Part shown: positions 1 through 8,023 of the stretch, piece by piece
Layout: every line of letters begins with the position of its first letter
Numbering within the stretch: the first letter of the stretch is position 1
Assembly (NCBI GenBank): GCA_002796995.1
Contig: PEKW01000015.1
Location: forward strand, 62,001 to 126,000
Direction: 5' to 3'
DNA length: 64,000 bases
Source: Rhizobium sp.
Lineage (GTDB): Bacteria; Pseudomonadota; Alphaproteobacteria; Rhizobiales; Rhizobiaceae
Notes under the pieces: model-generated
Database searches by the model: none
The model's input: the letters and a program-made list of their open reading frames with translations, nothing else
What the model was told of the DNA's origin: nothing
Position numbers and translations under genes: made by a program

Positions 1-269
1 TGCCGACACATGCGCACGCACATGACGGAACCGAGGAAGACGATGACCACGAGGCAGTTGGCGGCGATTTCTTCCGTCCAGGCCAGGCTGTTGTTCAGGG
101 CATAGCGGGTGAAGAACTGCAGGAAGACGCACAGGGCCATGCCCCAGAAGATCGCCAGCGTCAGCCAGTCTTCCACGGCGTAGCGCGACAGATCGGCCGG
201 GCCGGTGTCTTCCTCGAACGCATGCGCCATCTCGTCCACGCTGATCGGCGCGTGTTTTGGGTCTGTCAT
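1..269 (-). CDS. TRAP transporter small permease (DctQ family), partial
   Basis: This is the N-terminal part (about 89 codons) of a TRAP small membrane subunit; the rest lies beyond the left edge. The visible protein has a charged cytoplasmic N-terminus of about 30 residues, a first membrane segment ending in a Phe-Leu-Gln-Phe-Phe-Thr-Arg-Tyr motif, then Trp-Thr-Glu-Glu-Ile, the usual DctQ signature between helices 1 and 2, and a second hydrophobic helix. DctQ pairs with the large permease DctM to take a ligand from the periplasmic DctP protein using an ion gradient. It follows the DctP gene at 341-1315 on the same strand, separated by a stem-loop, so the missing DctM gene should lie just outside the window. 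Confidence 0.85.
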   Translation of the reverse strand, partial: MTDPKHAPISVDEMAHAFEEDTGPADLSRYAVEDWLTLAIFWGMALCVFLQFFTRYALNNSLAWTEEIAANCLVVIVFLGSVMCVRMCR

Positions 270-307
270 GTTGAAAGCTCCAGCGAGCGGAATTCACGAG
301 GGTGAAA

Positions 308-330
308 CCCGGCGCCGCAGGGGCGCCGGG
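308..330 (-). terminator. Intercistronic stem-loop after TRAP binding-protein gene
   Basis: Perfect inverted repeat with 9-base arms (CCCGGCGCC at 308-316 and its complement at 322-330) and a 5-base loop. It lies between the stop codon of the DctP gene (341) and the DctQ start (269). There is no T-run, so it is more likely an mRNA-stabilising or attenuating hairpin than a full terminator. Confidence 0.6.
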
Positions 331-340
331 AGACGCGCCT

Positions 341-1315
341 TTACTTCACGGCGCGGATCGCTTCCCAGTCGGCCTTATCGTAGCCGAATTCCTCGAAGGT
401 CACCTTTTCGAGCACGGTCTTTTCGAAGTCGGACTTGTCCACTTCGACGACGTTGATGCCCTTCTCCTTGAATGTGTCGACGAGCTTGTTCTCGCGCTCT
501 TCGATGATCTTCGTCGCCCGGGCGGAGGCTTCCTGCATGACCTCGGTGAAGATCGCCTTGTCGGCGTCCGAGAGGCTGCTCCACAGGGTCTTGGAGACGA
601 CCGTGTTCAGGTGGTCGACGATGTGACCGGTGAGCACGATGTTCTTCTGGACCTCGTAGAACTTCTTCGCCTCGATGGTCGTCAGCGGGTTTTCCTGGGC
701 TTCGACGGTGCCGTTCTGAAGCGCAAGATAGACTTCCGCAAAGGCGATCGGCGTGGTGTTGGCGCCGCAGGCGCGGGGCATGGCGAGATAGGCCGGGACA
801 TCCGGAACGCGGATCTTCAGGCCGGCCATGTCGGCGCATTTCTCGATCGGCTTGTTGGAGGTCGTGTGGCGCGTGCCGTAATAGGTGACCGAGGCGATGT
901 GGTTGCCGGTGGCGTCCTCATAACCCTTTGCGAGCCGCTTGAAGATGTCGCTCTTGGTGTAGGCCAGGAGATGGCTCGGATCGCGGAAGATATAGGGGAA
1001 ATAGGTCACGCCGATCGGCTTGAAATCGCGCGCGGCGAAGCTCGAGCCGGAGATGATGATGTCGACGGTGCCGAGCTTGAGGCCCTGGTTGATGTCGGCT
1101 TCCTTGCCGAGCTGCGAGGCCGGAAAGACGTCGATCTTGTAGCGGCCTTCGGTGCGCTTGGCGATCTCCTCGGCTGCCCACACCGACTCGGTGTGGAAGG
1201 GCTCCGACGTTTCATAGACATGCGCCCATTTGAGCACGGTTTCGGCCTGTGCGGCCAGGGCCGAGACCAGGACAAGGGCGGTTGCGCCCAGTACGGTTGT
1301 CAATCTGAATGTCAT
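341..1315 (-). CDS. TRAP transporter solute-binding protein (DctP family)
   Basis: A 324-residue periplasmic binding protein of a TRAP importer. It has a cleavable signal peptide (about residues 1-24, ending Ala-Gln-Ala) and the family's Lys-Ile-Arg-Val motif at 167-170, whose Arg169 is the residue that normally grips the ligand carboxylate. The stretch from about 185 to 210 (Ala-Asn-Thr-Thr-Pro, Glu-Val-Tyr, then Gly-Thr-Val-Glu-Ala) is the conserved DctP hinge region. The ATG is preceded by a strong GGGAGGAAAG ribosome site. It sits downstream of a FadR-type regulator and a Gfo/Idh/MocA dehydrogenase on the same strand, which suggests a sugar-acid ligand. The exact substrate cannot be read from sequence. 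Confidence 0.88.
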   Translation of the reverse strand: MTFRLTTVLGATALVLVSALAAQAETVLKWAHVYETSEPFHTESVWAAEEIAKRTEGRYKIDVFPASQLGKEADINQGLKLGTVDIIISGSSFAARDFKPIGVTYFPYIFRDPSHLLAYTKSDIFKRLAKGYEDATGNHIASVTYYGTRHTTSNKPIEKCADMAGLKIRVPDVPAYLAMPRACGANTTPIAFAEVYLALQNGTVEAQENPLTTIEAKKFYEVQKNIVLTGHIVDHLNTVVSKTLWSSLSDADKAIFTEVMQEASARATKIIEERENKLVDTFKEKGINVVEVDKSDFEKTVLEKVTFEEFGYDKADWEAIRAVK

Positions 1316-1378
1316 TCTTTCCTCCCGAATAGATTTCAGACTTCTGTCTCCCGATCCTCCGCCTCAAGGGCGCCAGGA

Positions 1379-2092
1379 TCAGTCTTCTCTCACCGGCTCC
1401 TCCCCGAAGCTTTCTGAGAATCTCTTCTGCGCCAGCGTCAGATGCCGACGCATCGCTTCGCGCGCCGCAGACGGATCGCCGGCGGCGATGGCGTCGCGGA
1501 TGGCCTTGTGTTCCTCGACGGCCCGCTGCCAGGTGTGCGGACCTTCGAAATAGCTCGCCAGCTTCTCGAAATAGGGCGAAGTCCGCTTGTCGATCAAAAG
1601 GCTGATGAAATGGCGCAGTGCCGCATTGCCGACCATGTCGACGATGGCGGCATGAAAGGCGAGATCGGCGGCGATGGCACGCTCCGGCTGGTCGACCGAG
1701 GCCTGCATGCGCGCCAGCATCTCGTCGAGACGGGCAATGCCCGCGGGCGAGGGGTGGCGGGCGGCCTCTTCGGCGATGGCGCTCTCGACGATGCAGCGGG
1801 CCTGGAGGATTTCGAAGGGGCCTTCGACCTCGTCGGCCGACCGGATGACGGGAACAGTCGCCGGCTTCTGGGCGATGTAGACGCCCGATCCCATGCGGAT
1901 CTGGATATAGCCCTCGACCTCCAGCACGATCAGCGCCTCGCGCACGGTCGGACGGGAAACGCCGAACCGTTCGGCGAGGTCGCGCTCCGCCGGCAGCCGT
2001 CCGCCGACAACCAGCTCGCCCGCCTCGATCAGCACGCGTATCTGGTCCGCGACCTGCCTGTACAGGCGGCGCGGCTCCAAGGTCACAAACAT
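1379..2092 (-). CDS. GntR-family regulator, FadR subfamily
   Basis: A 237-residue transcription regulator: an N-terminal winged helix-turn-helix (about residues 8-75, with the typical Leu-Pro-Ala-Glu-Arg-Asp-Leu-Ala and Val-Ser-Arg-Pro-Thr-Val-Arg-Glu-Ala motifs) and an all-helical FCD ligand domain (about 95-225). The frame stays open upstream to 2230, but I place the start at 2092. A GAGG site lies about 10 bases upstream of it, the product then begins like other FadR-type proteins, and the longer version would put a perfect operator palindrome (2130-2148) inside the coding region. It lies between the dehydrogenase gene and the TRAP genes on the same strand and probably controls them. FCD regulators usually bind small organic acids. 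Confidence 0.85.
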   Translation of the reverse strand: MFVTLEPRRLYRQVADQIRVLIEAGELVVGGRLPAERDLAERFGVSRPTVREALIVLEVEGYIQIRMGSGVYIAQKPATVPVIRSADEVEGPFEILQARCIVESAIAEEAARHPSPAGIARLDEMLARMQASVDQPERAIAADLAFHAAIVDMVGNAALRHFISLLIDKRTSPYFEKLASYFEGPHTWQRAVEEHKAIRDAIAAGDPSAAREAMRRHLTLAQKRFSESFGEEPVRED

Positions 2093-2129
2093 CCCGCGAA
2101 CTCCCTCAACACGCATCTCCTCATGCATG

Positions 2130-2148
2130 TGGTAAGGTGGCCTTACCA
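2130..2148. promoter_or_regulatory. Perfect 19-bp palindrome, candidate GntR/FadR operator
   Basis: TGGTAAGGTGGCCTTACCA is a perfect inverted repeat (8-base arms, 3-base centre) 38 bases upstream of the chosen start of the FadR-type regulator. TGGT-N-ACCA symmetry is the common form of FadR-subfamily operators, so autoregulation and control of the downstream TRAP genes is the likely role. Confidence 0.6.
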
Positions 2149-2281
2149 ATTTCTCCATAAGAGCGTAAATTTTCCGGGAGTCAACCCCGGTTGGTTGTGC
2201 CTTTGCCGGTGCAGGCTCCGTTCGAGCCACGGCGGGGGGCCATGACGGAGGCTGTTCCTCCTCGACCGCGTGCCGCCTTCG

Positions 2282-3337
2282 TCAGACATCCACAGGCTGG
2301 CCGGTCGCCGCGGCGCGCAAGATGGCGTCGATCAGGCGATGGGCCTTCAGCGCTTCGGCGCCGGCGGCGCGCGGCTGTCGAGTCGCGGTGGTCGCGTCGA
2401 GAAAATCCTCGTGCACGGCGCGGTGGTTGCCGTGGGAAAAGGCCATGGGATCCGCGCCGCTGCCGCCATCGGCAGAATCGTCATGCAGGTCGATCCGCTG
2501 TCCGTTCGCCAGGTGGATGACGCCGTCGTCGCCCTCGAGCCGGGCCGTGCCCCGCGTGCCGACGATCTCGATCAGATCGGGGAAGCCGGGATAGGCTGCC
2601 GTGGTCGCGCTCAGAGCGCCGAGCGCACCATTGTCGAAGCGAAGGGCGGCGTGGACGAGGTCCTCGGTTTCCATCCTGTGCACGCGGCTGGTCGCGGCGA
2701 AGCCGGTGACCTGGGTCGGCAGGCCTGCCAATGCGATCAGCTGATCAATGGTGTGGATGGCCTGGGTCAGCAGCACCCCGCCGCCGTCCCGCGCCAGCGT
2801 TCCGCGGCCGGGCGCGTCGTAGTAGCCCTGGTCCCGCCAGTTGCAGAGCCGCAGGGAGGCCGAGACGATCTCACCCAGCATGCCCTCGCCGATCAGCCTT
2901 GCCGTCTCCGTGAAGACGGGCCGAAACCGGCGTTGCAGTACGACGCCGAGCTTGATGCCGGCCTGCTCGGCCGTTTCGACAACCTGCTGCGATCGCTCCA
3001 GCGAGACCTCGAGGGGTTTTTCCAGCAGCACGTGCTTGCCGCTCGCCGCGGCGCGCTCCACCAGGGACAGATGCGTATTGGGCGGCGTCAGGACGATCAC
3101 GAAGTCGATGGAAGGATCGTCGAAAATGCGGTCGGCACTGTCGACGACCGGCAGTCCGAACCGATCGGCGAAAGCCTTGCGCCGCGCCTCGGTCGGGCTG
3201 AAGGCGCCGACCACCTCGACCCGGTCCTGCAGGTCGAGCAGGCTCAGGGCATGCGGCGCCGAGGCCATTCCCAGGCCGATGATGCCGGCCCGCAGTTTTC
3301 GGGGTTGGGCGACCGTCAAGGCAAGTTCCTCCAGCAT
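2282..3337 (-). CDS. Gfo/Idh/MocA-family NAD(P)-dependent oxidoreductase
   Basis: A 351-residue sugar or cyclitol dehydrogenase of the Gfo/Idh/MocA family. The N-terminal Rossmann fold shows Gly-Ile-Ile-Gly-Leu-Gly-Met-Ala at about 18-25. The family's Glu-Lys-Pro motif, which carries the active-site lysine, follows the Gly-Lys-His-Val-Leu-Leu stretch near residue 97. A Gly-Gly-Gly-Val-Leu-Leu-Thr-Gln-Ala-Ile-His-Thr-Ile-Asp segment near 190 is the usual substrate-site signature. An in-frame stop lies just upstream of the ATG, so the start is secure. It heads a minus-strand unit with a FadR-type regulator and a TRAP importer and is divergent from uxaC. A role in oxidising an imported sugar acid fits, but family members are too diverse to name the substrate. 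Confidence 0.85.
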   Translation of the reverse strand: MLEELALTVAQPRKLRAGIIGLGMASAPHALSLLDLQDRVEVVGAFSPTEARRKAFADRFGLPVVDSADRIFDDPSIDFVIVLTPPNTHLSLVERAAASGKHVLLEKPLEVSLERSQQVVETAEQAGIKLGVVLQRRFRPVFTETARLIGEGMLGEIVSASLRLCNWRDQGYYDAPGRGTLARDGGGVLLTQAIHTIDQLIALAGLPTQVTGFAATSRVHRMETEDLVHAALRFDNGALGALSATTAAYPGFPDLIEIVGTRGTARLEGDDGVIHLANGQRIDLHDDSADGGSGADPMAFSHGNHRAVHEDFLDATTATRQPRAAGAEALKAHRLIDAILRAAATGQPVDV

Positions 3338-3465
3338 GCAGACTGCCCCCTAGCTCCGCGACGTCATCAGCAGGGCGATGGCAGCATCGATGATCAGCAC
3401 AGCGGCTCCTCCTGCCTGGCGTTGGCCCTATCAGTGCGCAAGCGAGCCTACGCGGTCAAGTAAAA

Positions 3466-3500
3466 GTCATCATACAACTGACGTTTTTTTGTATGTTGAC
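3466..3500. promoter_or_regulatory. Inverted repeat between divergent oxidoreductase and uxaC, candidate operator
   Basis: Two 12-base half-sites in inverted orientation share TTGTATG(A/T)TGAC: 3489-3500 on the plus strand and 3466-3477 on the minus strand (11 of 12 positions match), separated by 11 bases. TTGTATG is a half-site type seen in FadR-subfamily uronate regulators. A TTGACA hexamer at 3496-3501 overlaps the right half and could be the uxaC -35 box. The site could serve both directions. Confidence 0.45.
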
Positions 3501-3555
3501 ATGACGTCTGATTGATTTTACCCCTTTGTCGGCCGAAGGAGGAGCGGCCTATCTC

Positions 3556-4962
3556 ATGAGCCTTGTCGCCCCGGATTTGCTGTTTCCCGCCGACCCGGCG
3601 TCCCGCGCCATTGCGGCTGATCTCTACGCCGCGGTGAAGGATCTGCCGATCGTCAGTCCGCACGGCCACACCGATCCGCGCTGGTATGCCGAGAACGAGA
3701 ACTTCCCGGACCCGGCCCAGCTGCTGATCGTTCCCGACCACTATATTTTCCGCATGCTGTTCAGCCAGGGCATCCGCCTGGAAGACCTCGGGGTGCCCAC
3801 ACTGGACGGCGCGCCAGTCGAGACCGACGGCCGCAGGATCTGGCGTCGCTTCGCCGAGAATTACTATCTGTTTCGCGGCACGCCGACCCGGCTCTGGATG
3901 GACTATACGCTGGAGAACCTGTTCGGCATCACCACGCCGCTGACCGCCGAGAATGCCGACGCCTGTTACGATGCGATCGCCGCCCAGCTGGTGACCGACG
4001 CCTTCCGGCCGCGCGCCCTGTTCGAGCGCTTCAATATCGAAGTCATCTCGACCACCGACGGCGCCCTCGATCTCTTGCCCTGGCATGCAAAGATCCGCGA
4101 CAGCGGCTGGAAGGGGCGCGTCGTCCCGGCCTATCGCCCGGATTCGGTGATCGATCCGGATTTCGAGGGCTTCCTCGACGGTCTCGACACGCTGGGCGAC
4201 ATCAGCGGCTGCGATACCGGCCGCTGGCAGGGGTATCTGGATGCGCATCGCAATCGCCGGGCCTATTTCCAGTCCTTCGGCGCGACCGCCACCGACCACG
4301 GTGTTTTCTCGGCCCAGACCGCCAATCTCGGCACCGGCGAGGCCGAGATCCTGTTCGGCAAGGTGCGGACCGGAAAAGCCGACGAGAACGAGCGCGCGCT
4401 GTTTCGGGCGCAGATGCTGACCGAAATGGCGAGGATGAGCATCGAGGATGGGCTGGTCATGCAGATCCATCCCGGCTCATGGCGCAACCATTCCCCCGCC
4501 ATCTTCGGGAAGTTCGGCCGGGACAAAGGCTTCGACATTCCCTCCCGCACGGATTATGTGCGCGGGCTGAAGCCACTGCTCGACGCCGTCGGCACCGATC
4601 CCCGCGCCTCGATCATCCTGTTTACGCTCGACGAGACGAGCTATGCGCGCGAACTGGCGCCGCTCGCCGGCGTTTATCCGGCGCTGAAGCTCGGGCCGGC
4701 CTGGTGGTTCCACGACAGCCCGGAAGGCATGCGCCGGTTCCGCGAGATGACCACCGAGACCGCCGGCTTCTACAACACGGTCGGCTTCAACGACGATACC
4801 CGCGCCTTTCCCTCGATTCCGGCACGCCACGACGTCGCCCGCCGTGTCGATTGCGCCTTCCTCGGACGTCTCGTCGCGGAGCATCGGCTGCGGGAGGACG
4901 AGGCGCATGAACTGGCGCTCGACCTGGCCTATGGCCTGGCGAAGAGGGCGTACAAACTCTGA
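3556..4962 (+). CDS. uxaC: Glucuronate/galacturonate isomerase
   Basis: Uronate isomerase (EC 5.3.1.12), converting D-glucuronate to D-fructuronate or D-galacturonate to D-tagaturonate, the first cytoplasmic step of hexuronate breakdown. At 468 residues it matches the E. coli enzyme (470). The amidohydrolase-fold metal motif His-Gly-His is at 36-38 within Ser-Pro-His-Gly-His-Thr-Asp-Pro. The C-terminal stretch with Gly-Pro-Ala-Trp-Trp-Phe-His-Asp-Ser-Pro-Gly/Glu is typical of UxaC. The frame is open to a TTG at 3526, but the ATG at 3556 follows an AAGGAGG site and gives the usual N-terminus. It is first in a plus-strand run with a TRAP importer and kduID, so uronates are the likely imported substrates. 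Confidence 0.95.
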   Translation: MSLVAPDLLFPADPASRAIAADLYAAVKDLPIVSPHGHTDPRWYAENENFPDPAQLLIVPDHYIFRMLFSQGIRLEDLGVPTLDGAPVETDGRRIWRRFAENYYLFRGTPTRLWMDYTLENLFGITTPLTAENADACYDAIAAQLVTDAFRPRALFERFNIEVISTTDGALDLLPWHAKIRDSGWKGRVVPAYRPDSVIDPDFEGFLDGLDTLGDISGCDTGRWQGYLDAHRNRRAYFQSFGATATDHGVFSAQTANLGTGEAEILFGKVRTGKADENERALFRAQMLTEMARMSIEDGLVMQIHPGSWRNHSPAIFGKFGRDKGFDIPSRTDYVRGLKPLLDAVGTDPRASIILFTLDETSYARELAPLAGVYPALKLGPAWWFHDSPEGMRRFREMTTETAGFYNTVGFNDDTRAFPSIPARHDVARRVDCAFLGRLVAEHRLREDEAHELALDLAYGLAKRAYKL

Positions 4963-5011
4963 ATTTATTACTGCAACAGCGGGCACGACGCCCGCCAACT
5001 GGGAGGAGAAA

Positions 5012-5989
5012 ATGTTGCAAATGACCAAACTGTGGACCGGTGTCGCGCTTGTCTCGATGCTTTTCGCCAGCGCTGTCTCGGCCGAGACCGTGCTCAAATC
5101 GTCCGATACCCATCCGGACGGTTATCCGACCGTCGAGGGCGTCAAATATTTCGGCGAACTCGTCAAGGAGCGCACGCAGGGGCGCTATGCCGTGGAGGTC
5201 TATCACTCGGCCCAGCTCGGCGAGGAAAAGGACACGATCGAGCAGGTACGCTCCGGCGTTATCGAGCTCAACCGCGTGTCCATGGCGCCGTTCAACGGCA
5301 CCGTGAAGGAGACGATCGTTCCGGCTCTGCCCTACATCTTCCGCTCGGAGGATCACATGCACAAGGTGATGGACGGCGCGGTCGGTGACCAGATCAAGGC
5401 GGCTTTCGAGCCGGCCGGTCTCGTGGTGCTTGCCTTCTATGATGCGGGCGCGCGCTCGTTCTACAACTCGAAGAAGCCGATCAAGACGGTCGACGACCTC
5501 AAGGGCATGAAGTTCCGCGTCATTCAGTCGGACATCTTCGTCGACATGACCGCCGCGCTCGGCGCGAACGCCACGCCGATGCCCTATGGCGAGGTCTATT
5601 CCTCGCTCGAGACGGGCGTCATCGAGGGGGCCGAGAACAATTTCCCGAGCTACGACACCGCCAAGCATTTCGAAGTCGCCAAGTACTACTCGATGGACGA
5701 GCATACGATCCTTCCGGAAGTGTTCGTCATGAACAAGGCGGCCTTCGACAAGCTGACGCCGGAGGATCAGGAGATCTTCAAGCAGGCGGCCAAGGACAGC
5801 GTCGCCAAGCAGCGCGAATTGTGGGCGGCGAAGACGGCCGAATCGCGTGCGCTGGTGGAAAAGGCGGGTGCCCAGATCAATGAGGTCGAAAAGCAGGGCT
5901 TCATCGATGCGATGAAGCCCGTCTACGACAAGCACATCACCGACGAGGTCCTGAAGAAGCTCGTCTCCGACGTGCAGGCGGTGCAGTAA
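5012..5989 (+). CDS. TRAP solute-binding protein (DctP), likely for uronates
   Basis: A 325-residue periplasmic binding protein with a signal peptide cut after Ala24 (Ala-Val-Ser-Ala). It carries the ligand-gripping arginine at 169 (Lys-Phe-Arg-Val) and the His-Pro-Asp-Gly-Tyr-Pro-Thr stretch at about 34-40 that occurs in DctP proteins of uronate loci. The ATG is preceded by GGGAGGAGAA. It lies 49 bases after uxaC and is followed by DctQ and DctM genes and kduID-kdgF, so D-glucuronate, D-galacturonate or an unsaturated uronate is the expected ligand. That assignment is from context; family members in similar loci are known to bind glucuronate and galacturonate. Confidence 0.88.
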   Translation: MLQMTKLWTGVALVSMLFASAVSAETVLKSSDTHPDGYPTVEGVKYFGELVKERTQGRYAVEVYHSAQLGEEKDTIEQVRSGVIELNRVSMAPFNGTVKETIVPALPYIFRSEDHMHKVMDGAVGDQIKAAFEPAGLVVLAFYDAGARSFYNSKKPIKTVDDLKGMKFRVIQSDIFVDMTAALGANATPMPYGEVYSSLETGVIEGAENNFPSYDTAKHFEVAKYYSMDEHTILPEVFVMNKAAFDKLTPEDQEIFKQAAKDSVAKQRELWAAKTAESRALVEKAGAQINEVEKQGFIDAMKPVYDKHITDEVLKKLVSDVQAVQ

Positions 5990-6002
5990 GCGTAGCGCCC
6001 AA

Positions 6003-6034
6003 GCCCCTCCGTCTGGCCACGGCCACGGAGGGGC
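6003..6034 (+). terminator. Intercistronic stem-loop after uronate TRAP binding-protein gene
   Basis: Perfect 10-base arms (GCCCCTCCGT at 6003-6012, complement at 6025-6034) with a 12-base loop, starting 14 bases after the DctP stop. There is no T-run. It probably protects the binding-protein mRNA or partly terminates before the permease genes. Confidence 0.6.
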
Positions 6035-6115
6035 AAGCGTCGCTTTCGACAGATAGTTCGCGGACCCATGGTCCGGCCCTTCCGACAGTCGAAGGGTCAG
6101 GAGGCGCCAAACCCC

Positions 6116-6730
6116 ATGTCCAACCAACTCCGACTAGGCCTGCCCATCCTGTCCAGGCTCAATACCGTCGCCCTCTATTGTGCCGGCACCGGGCTCGTGG
6201 TCATGACGGCCATCGTCGCCTGGCAGGTCTTCTGCCGCTATGTGCTCAACGATTCGCCGAGCTGGACCGAACCCGGCGCGGTCATCCTGATGAGCTGGTT
6301 CATCTTCCTCGGCGCTGCGGTCGGCGTGCGGGAAAACAATCATATGGGCTTCGACGTGCTGCTCTATGCGCTGCCGCCGGCCGCCAAGAAGTGGCTGCGG
6401 ATGATCTCCGACATCGTCATCTTCGCCTTCGGTCTCGGCATGGTCTGGTACGGCAGCAATCTGGTTACGCTGACCTGGGGCACGACGCTGCCGGCTCTCG
6501 GTATCTCGGGCGCCTGGGACTACATCCCATTGATGGGCGGCGGGGTCCTGATCGCGCTCTTTTCCCTCGAGCGCATGGCCATGCGGGCGCTCGGCGCGCC
6601 GATCGACGACATCCTCGACGGGATCGCTCCAACCGAAGTGGCCGTCGAGCTCGAAAGCATTCCCGACGTTCAGAGAGACGCGGCCGACTTCGTTCAGGGC
6701 GTCTCCGAGCATGCAGGCAAGAGGGGCTAA
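6116..6730 (+). CDS. TRAP transporter small permease (DctQ)
   Basis: A 204-residue, four-helix membrane protein of the DctQ family, which couples DctP to the large permease. Hydrophobic segments lie at about residues 17-38, 52-70, 92-113 and 132-155. The signature Phe-Cys-Arg-Tyr-Val-Leu-Asn-Asp-Ser-Pro-Ser-Trp-Thr-Glu falls between helices 1 and 2. The C-terminal 40 residues are charged and longer than usual. The frame is open from 6068, but the ATG at 6116 has an AGGAGG site 11 bases upstream. It lies 3 bases from the DctM start, so the two are co-translated. Confidence 0.85.
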   Translation: MSNQLRLGLPILSRLNTVALYCAGTGLVVMTAIVAWQVFCRYVLNDSPSWTEPGAVILMSWFIFLGAAVGVRENNHMGFDVLLYALPPAAKKWLRMISDIVIFAFGLGMVWYGSNLVTLTWGTTLPALGISGAWDYIPLMGGGVLIALFSLERMAMRALGAPIDDILDGIAPTEVAVELESIPDVQRDAADFVQGVSEHAGKRG

Positions 6731-6733
6731 GCG

Positions 6734-8014
6734 ATGGAACTCTGGATCCTCTTTGGAACGTTTACCTTCCTGATGCTGATCGGCACGCCGATTGCGTTCT
6801 GCCTCGGTGTATCAAGCCTGGCGACGGTTCTCTACATGGGCCTGCCGCCGCTGGTGGTGTTCCAGCGCATGAATTCGGGCATGAGCGTGTTCTCCATGCT
6901 CGCAATCCCCTTCTTCATCTATTCCGGCGACCTGATGGTTCGCGGCGGCATCGCCGGACGCATCGTCGCCTTTGCGGCGACCGTCGTCGGACACCTGCGC
7001 GGCGGGCTTGGCCAGGTCAACATCCTCACCTCCACCCTGTTCGGTGGCATCTCCGGCTCGGCCGTGGCCGAGGCCGCAGCCGTCGGTAGCCTGATGATCC
7101 CGCAGATGAAGGCGCGCGGTTATGGTGCCGACTATGCGGTCAACGTCACCTCGATGGCCGCATTGATCGCGCTGCTGCTGCCGCCGTCGCACAATATGAT
7201 CATCTATTCGATCTCGGCCGGCGGCACGATCTCCATCGCCGACCTGTTCACCGCCGGCATCATCCCCGGCCTGCTGTTTGCCGGCGTGCTGATGGTCACC
7301 GCCTATATCGTCGCGCGCAAGCGGGGCTATCCGACCGAGCCCTTCCCCGGCTTCGTTGTGGCGCTGCATCTCTTCGCCGCCGCCATCCCCGGCTTGCTGC
7401 TCATCGCCATCATCTTCGGCGGCGTGCGTTCGGGCATCTTCACCGCGACCGAAAGCTCCTGCATTGCGGTCATCTATGCGCTGCTCATCACCGTCTTCGT
7501 CTACAGGCAGTTGCGCTGGCAGGATTTCGTCCACGCCACCATGGGCGCGGTGCGCACGACGGCGATGGTGCTTCTGATCATCGGCTGCGCCGCGGCGTTT
7601 TCGTGGCTCATGGCTTTCCTCAAGGTTCCGGCGACCCTGGTCGCCTGGATGCAGACGCTTTCCGAAAATCCGATCGTGATCCTGCTGCTGCTCAACGTGC
7701 TGATGCTTGTCCTCGGCACGTTCATGGACATGGGGCCGACGATCATCATCACCACGCCGATCTTCCTGCCCATCGCCATGGCCTATGGGGTCGACCCGGT
7801 GCATTTCGGCGTGATCATGATCCTCAATTACGGGATCGGGCTCAACACGCCACCGGTCGGAGGCGTGCAGTTCGTGGCCTGTGCCGTGGGAAAGATTTCG
7901 GTGTGGGAAGCCATGCGTTCGATCTGGCCCTTCTATGGCGCCGGCATCGTCGTGCTATTGATGGTCACGTATATCCCGTCCCTGTCGCTCTGGCTGCCGG
8001 GGGTCTTCAAGTAG
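6734..8014 (+). CDS. TRAP transporter large permease (DctM)
   Basis: The 426-residue ion-coupled transport subunit of the uronate-locus TRAP system. Its length and pattern of about 12 hydrophobic helices are typical of DctM. Diagnostic stretches include Gly-Gly-Ile-Ser-Gly-Ser-Ala-Val-Ala-Glu-Ala near 101-111, Leu-Leu-Pro-Pro-Ser-His-Asn near 152-158, and Gly-Leu-Asn-Thr-Pro-Pro-Val-Gly near the C-terminus, which are the conserved DctM substrate and ion loops. It overlaps nothing but is packed between DctQ (3-base gap) and a FadR-type regulator (9-base gap), so all three are one transcript with uxaC upstream and kduID downstream. Confidence 0.92.
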   Translation: MELWILFGTFTFLMLIGTPIAFCLGVSSLATVLYMGLPPLVVFQRMNSGMSVFSMLAIPFFIYSGDLMVRGGIAGRIVAFAATVVGHLRGGLGQVNILTSTLFGGISGSAVAEAAAVGSLMIPQMKARGYGADYAVNVTSMAALIALLLPPSHNMIIYSISAGGTISIADLFTAGIIPGLLFAGVLMVTAYIVARKRGYPTEPFPGFVVALHLFAAAIPGLLLIAIIFGGVRSGIFTATESSCIAVIYALLITVFVYRQLRWQDFVHATMGAVRTTAMVLLIIGCAAAFSWLMAFLKVPATLVAWMQTLSENPIVILLLLNVLMLVLGTFMDMGPTIIITTPIFLPIAMAYGVDPVHFGVIMILNYGIGLNTPPVGGVQFVACAVGKISVWEAMRSIWPFYGAGIVVLLMVTYIPSLSLWLPGVFK

Positions 8015-8023
8015 GAAATGGCC

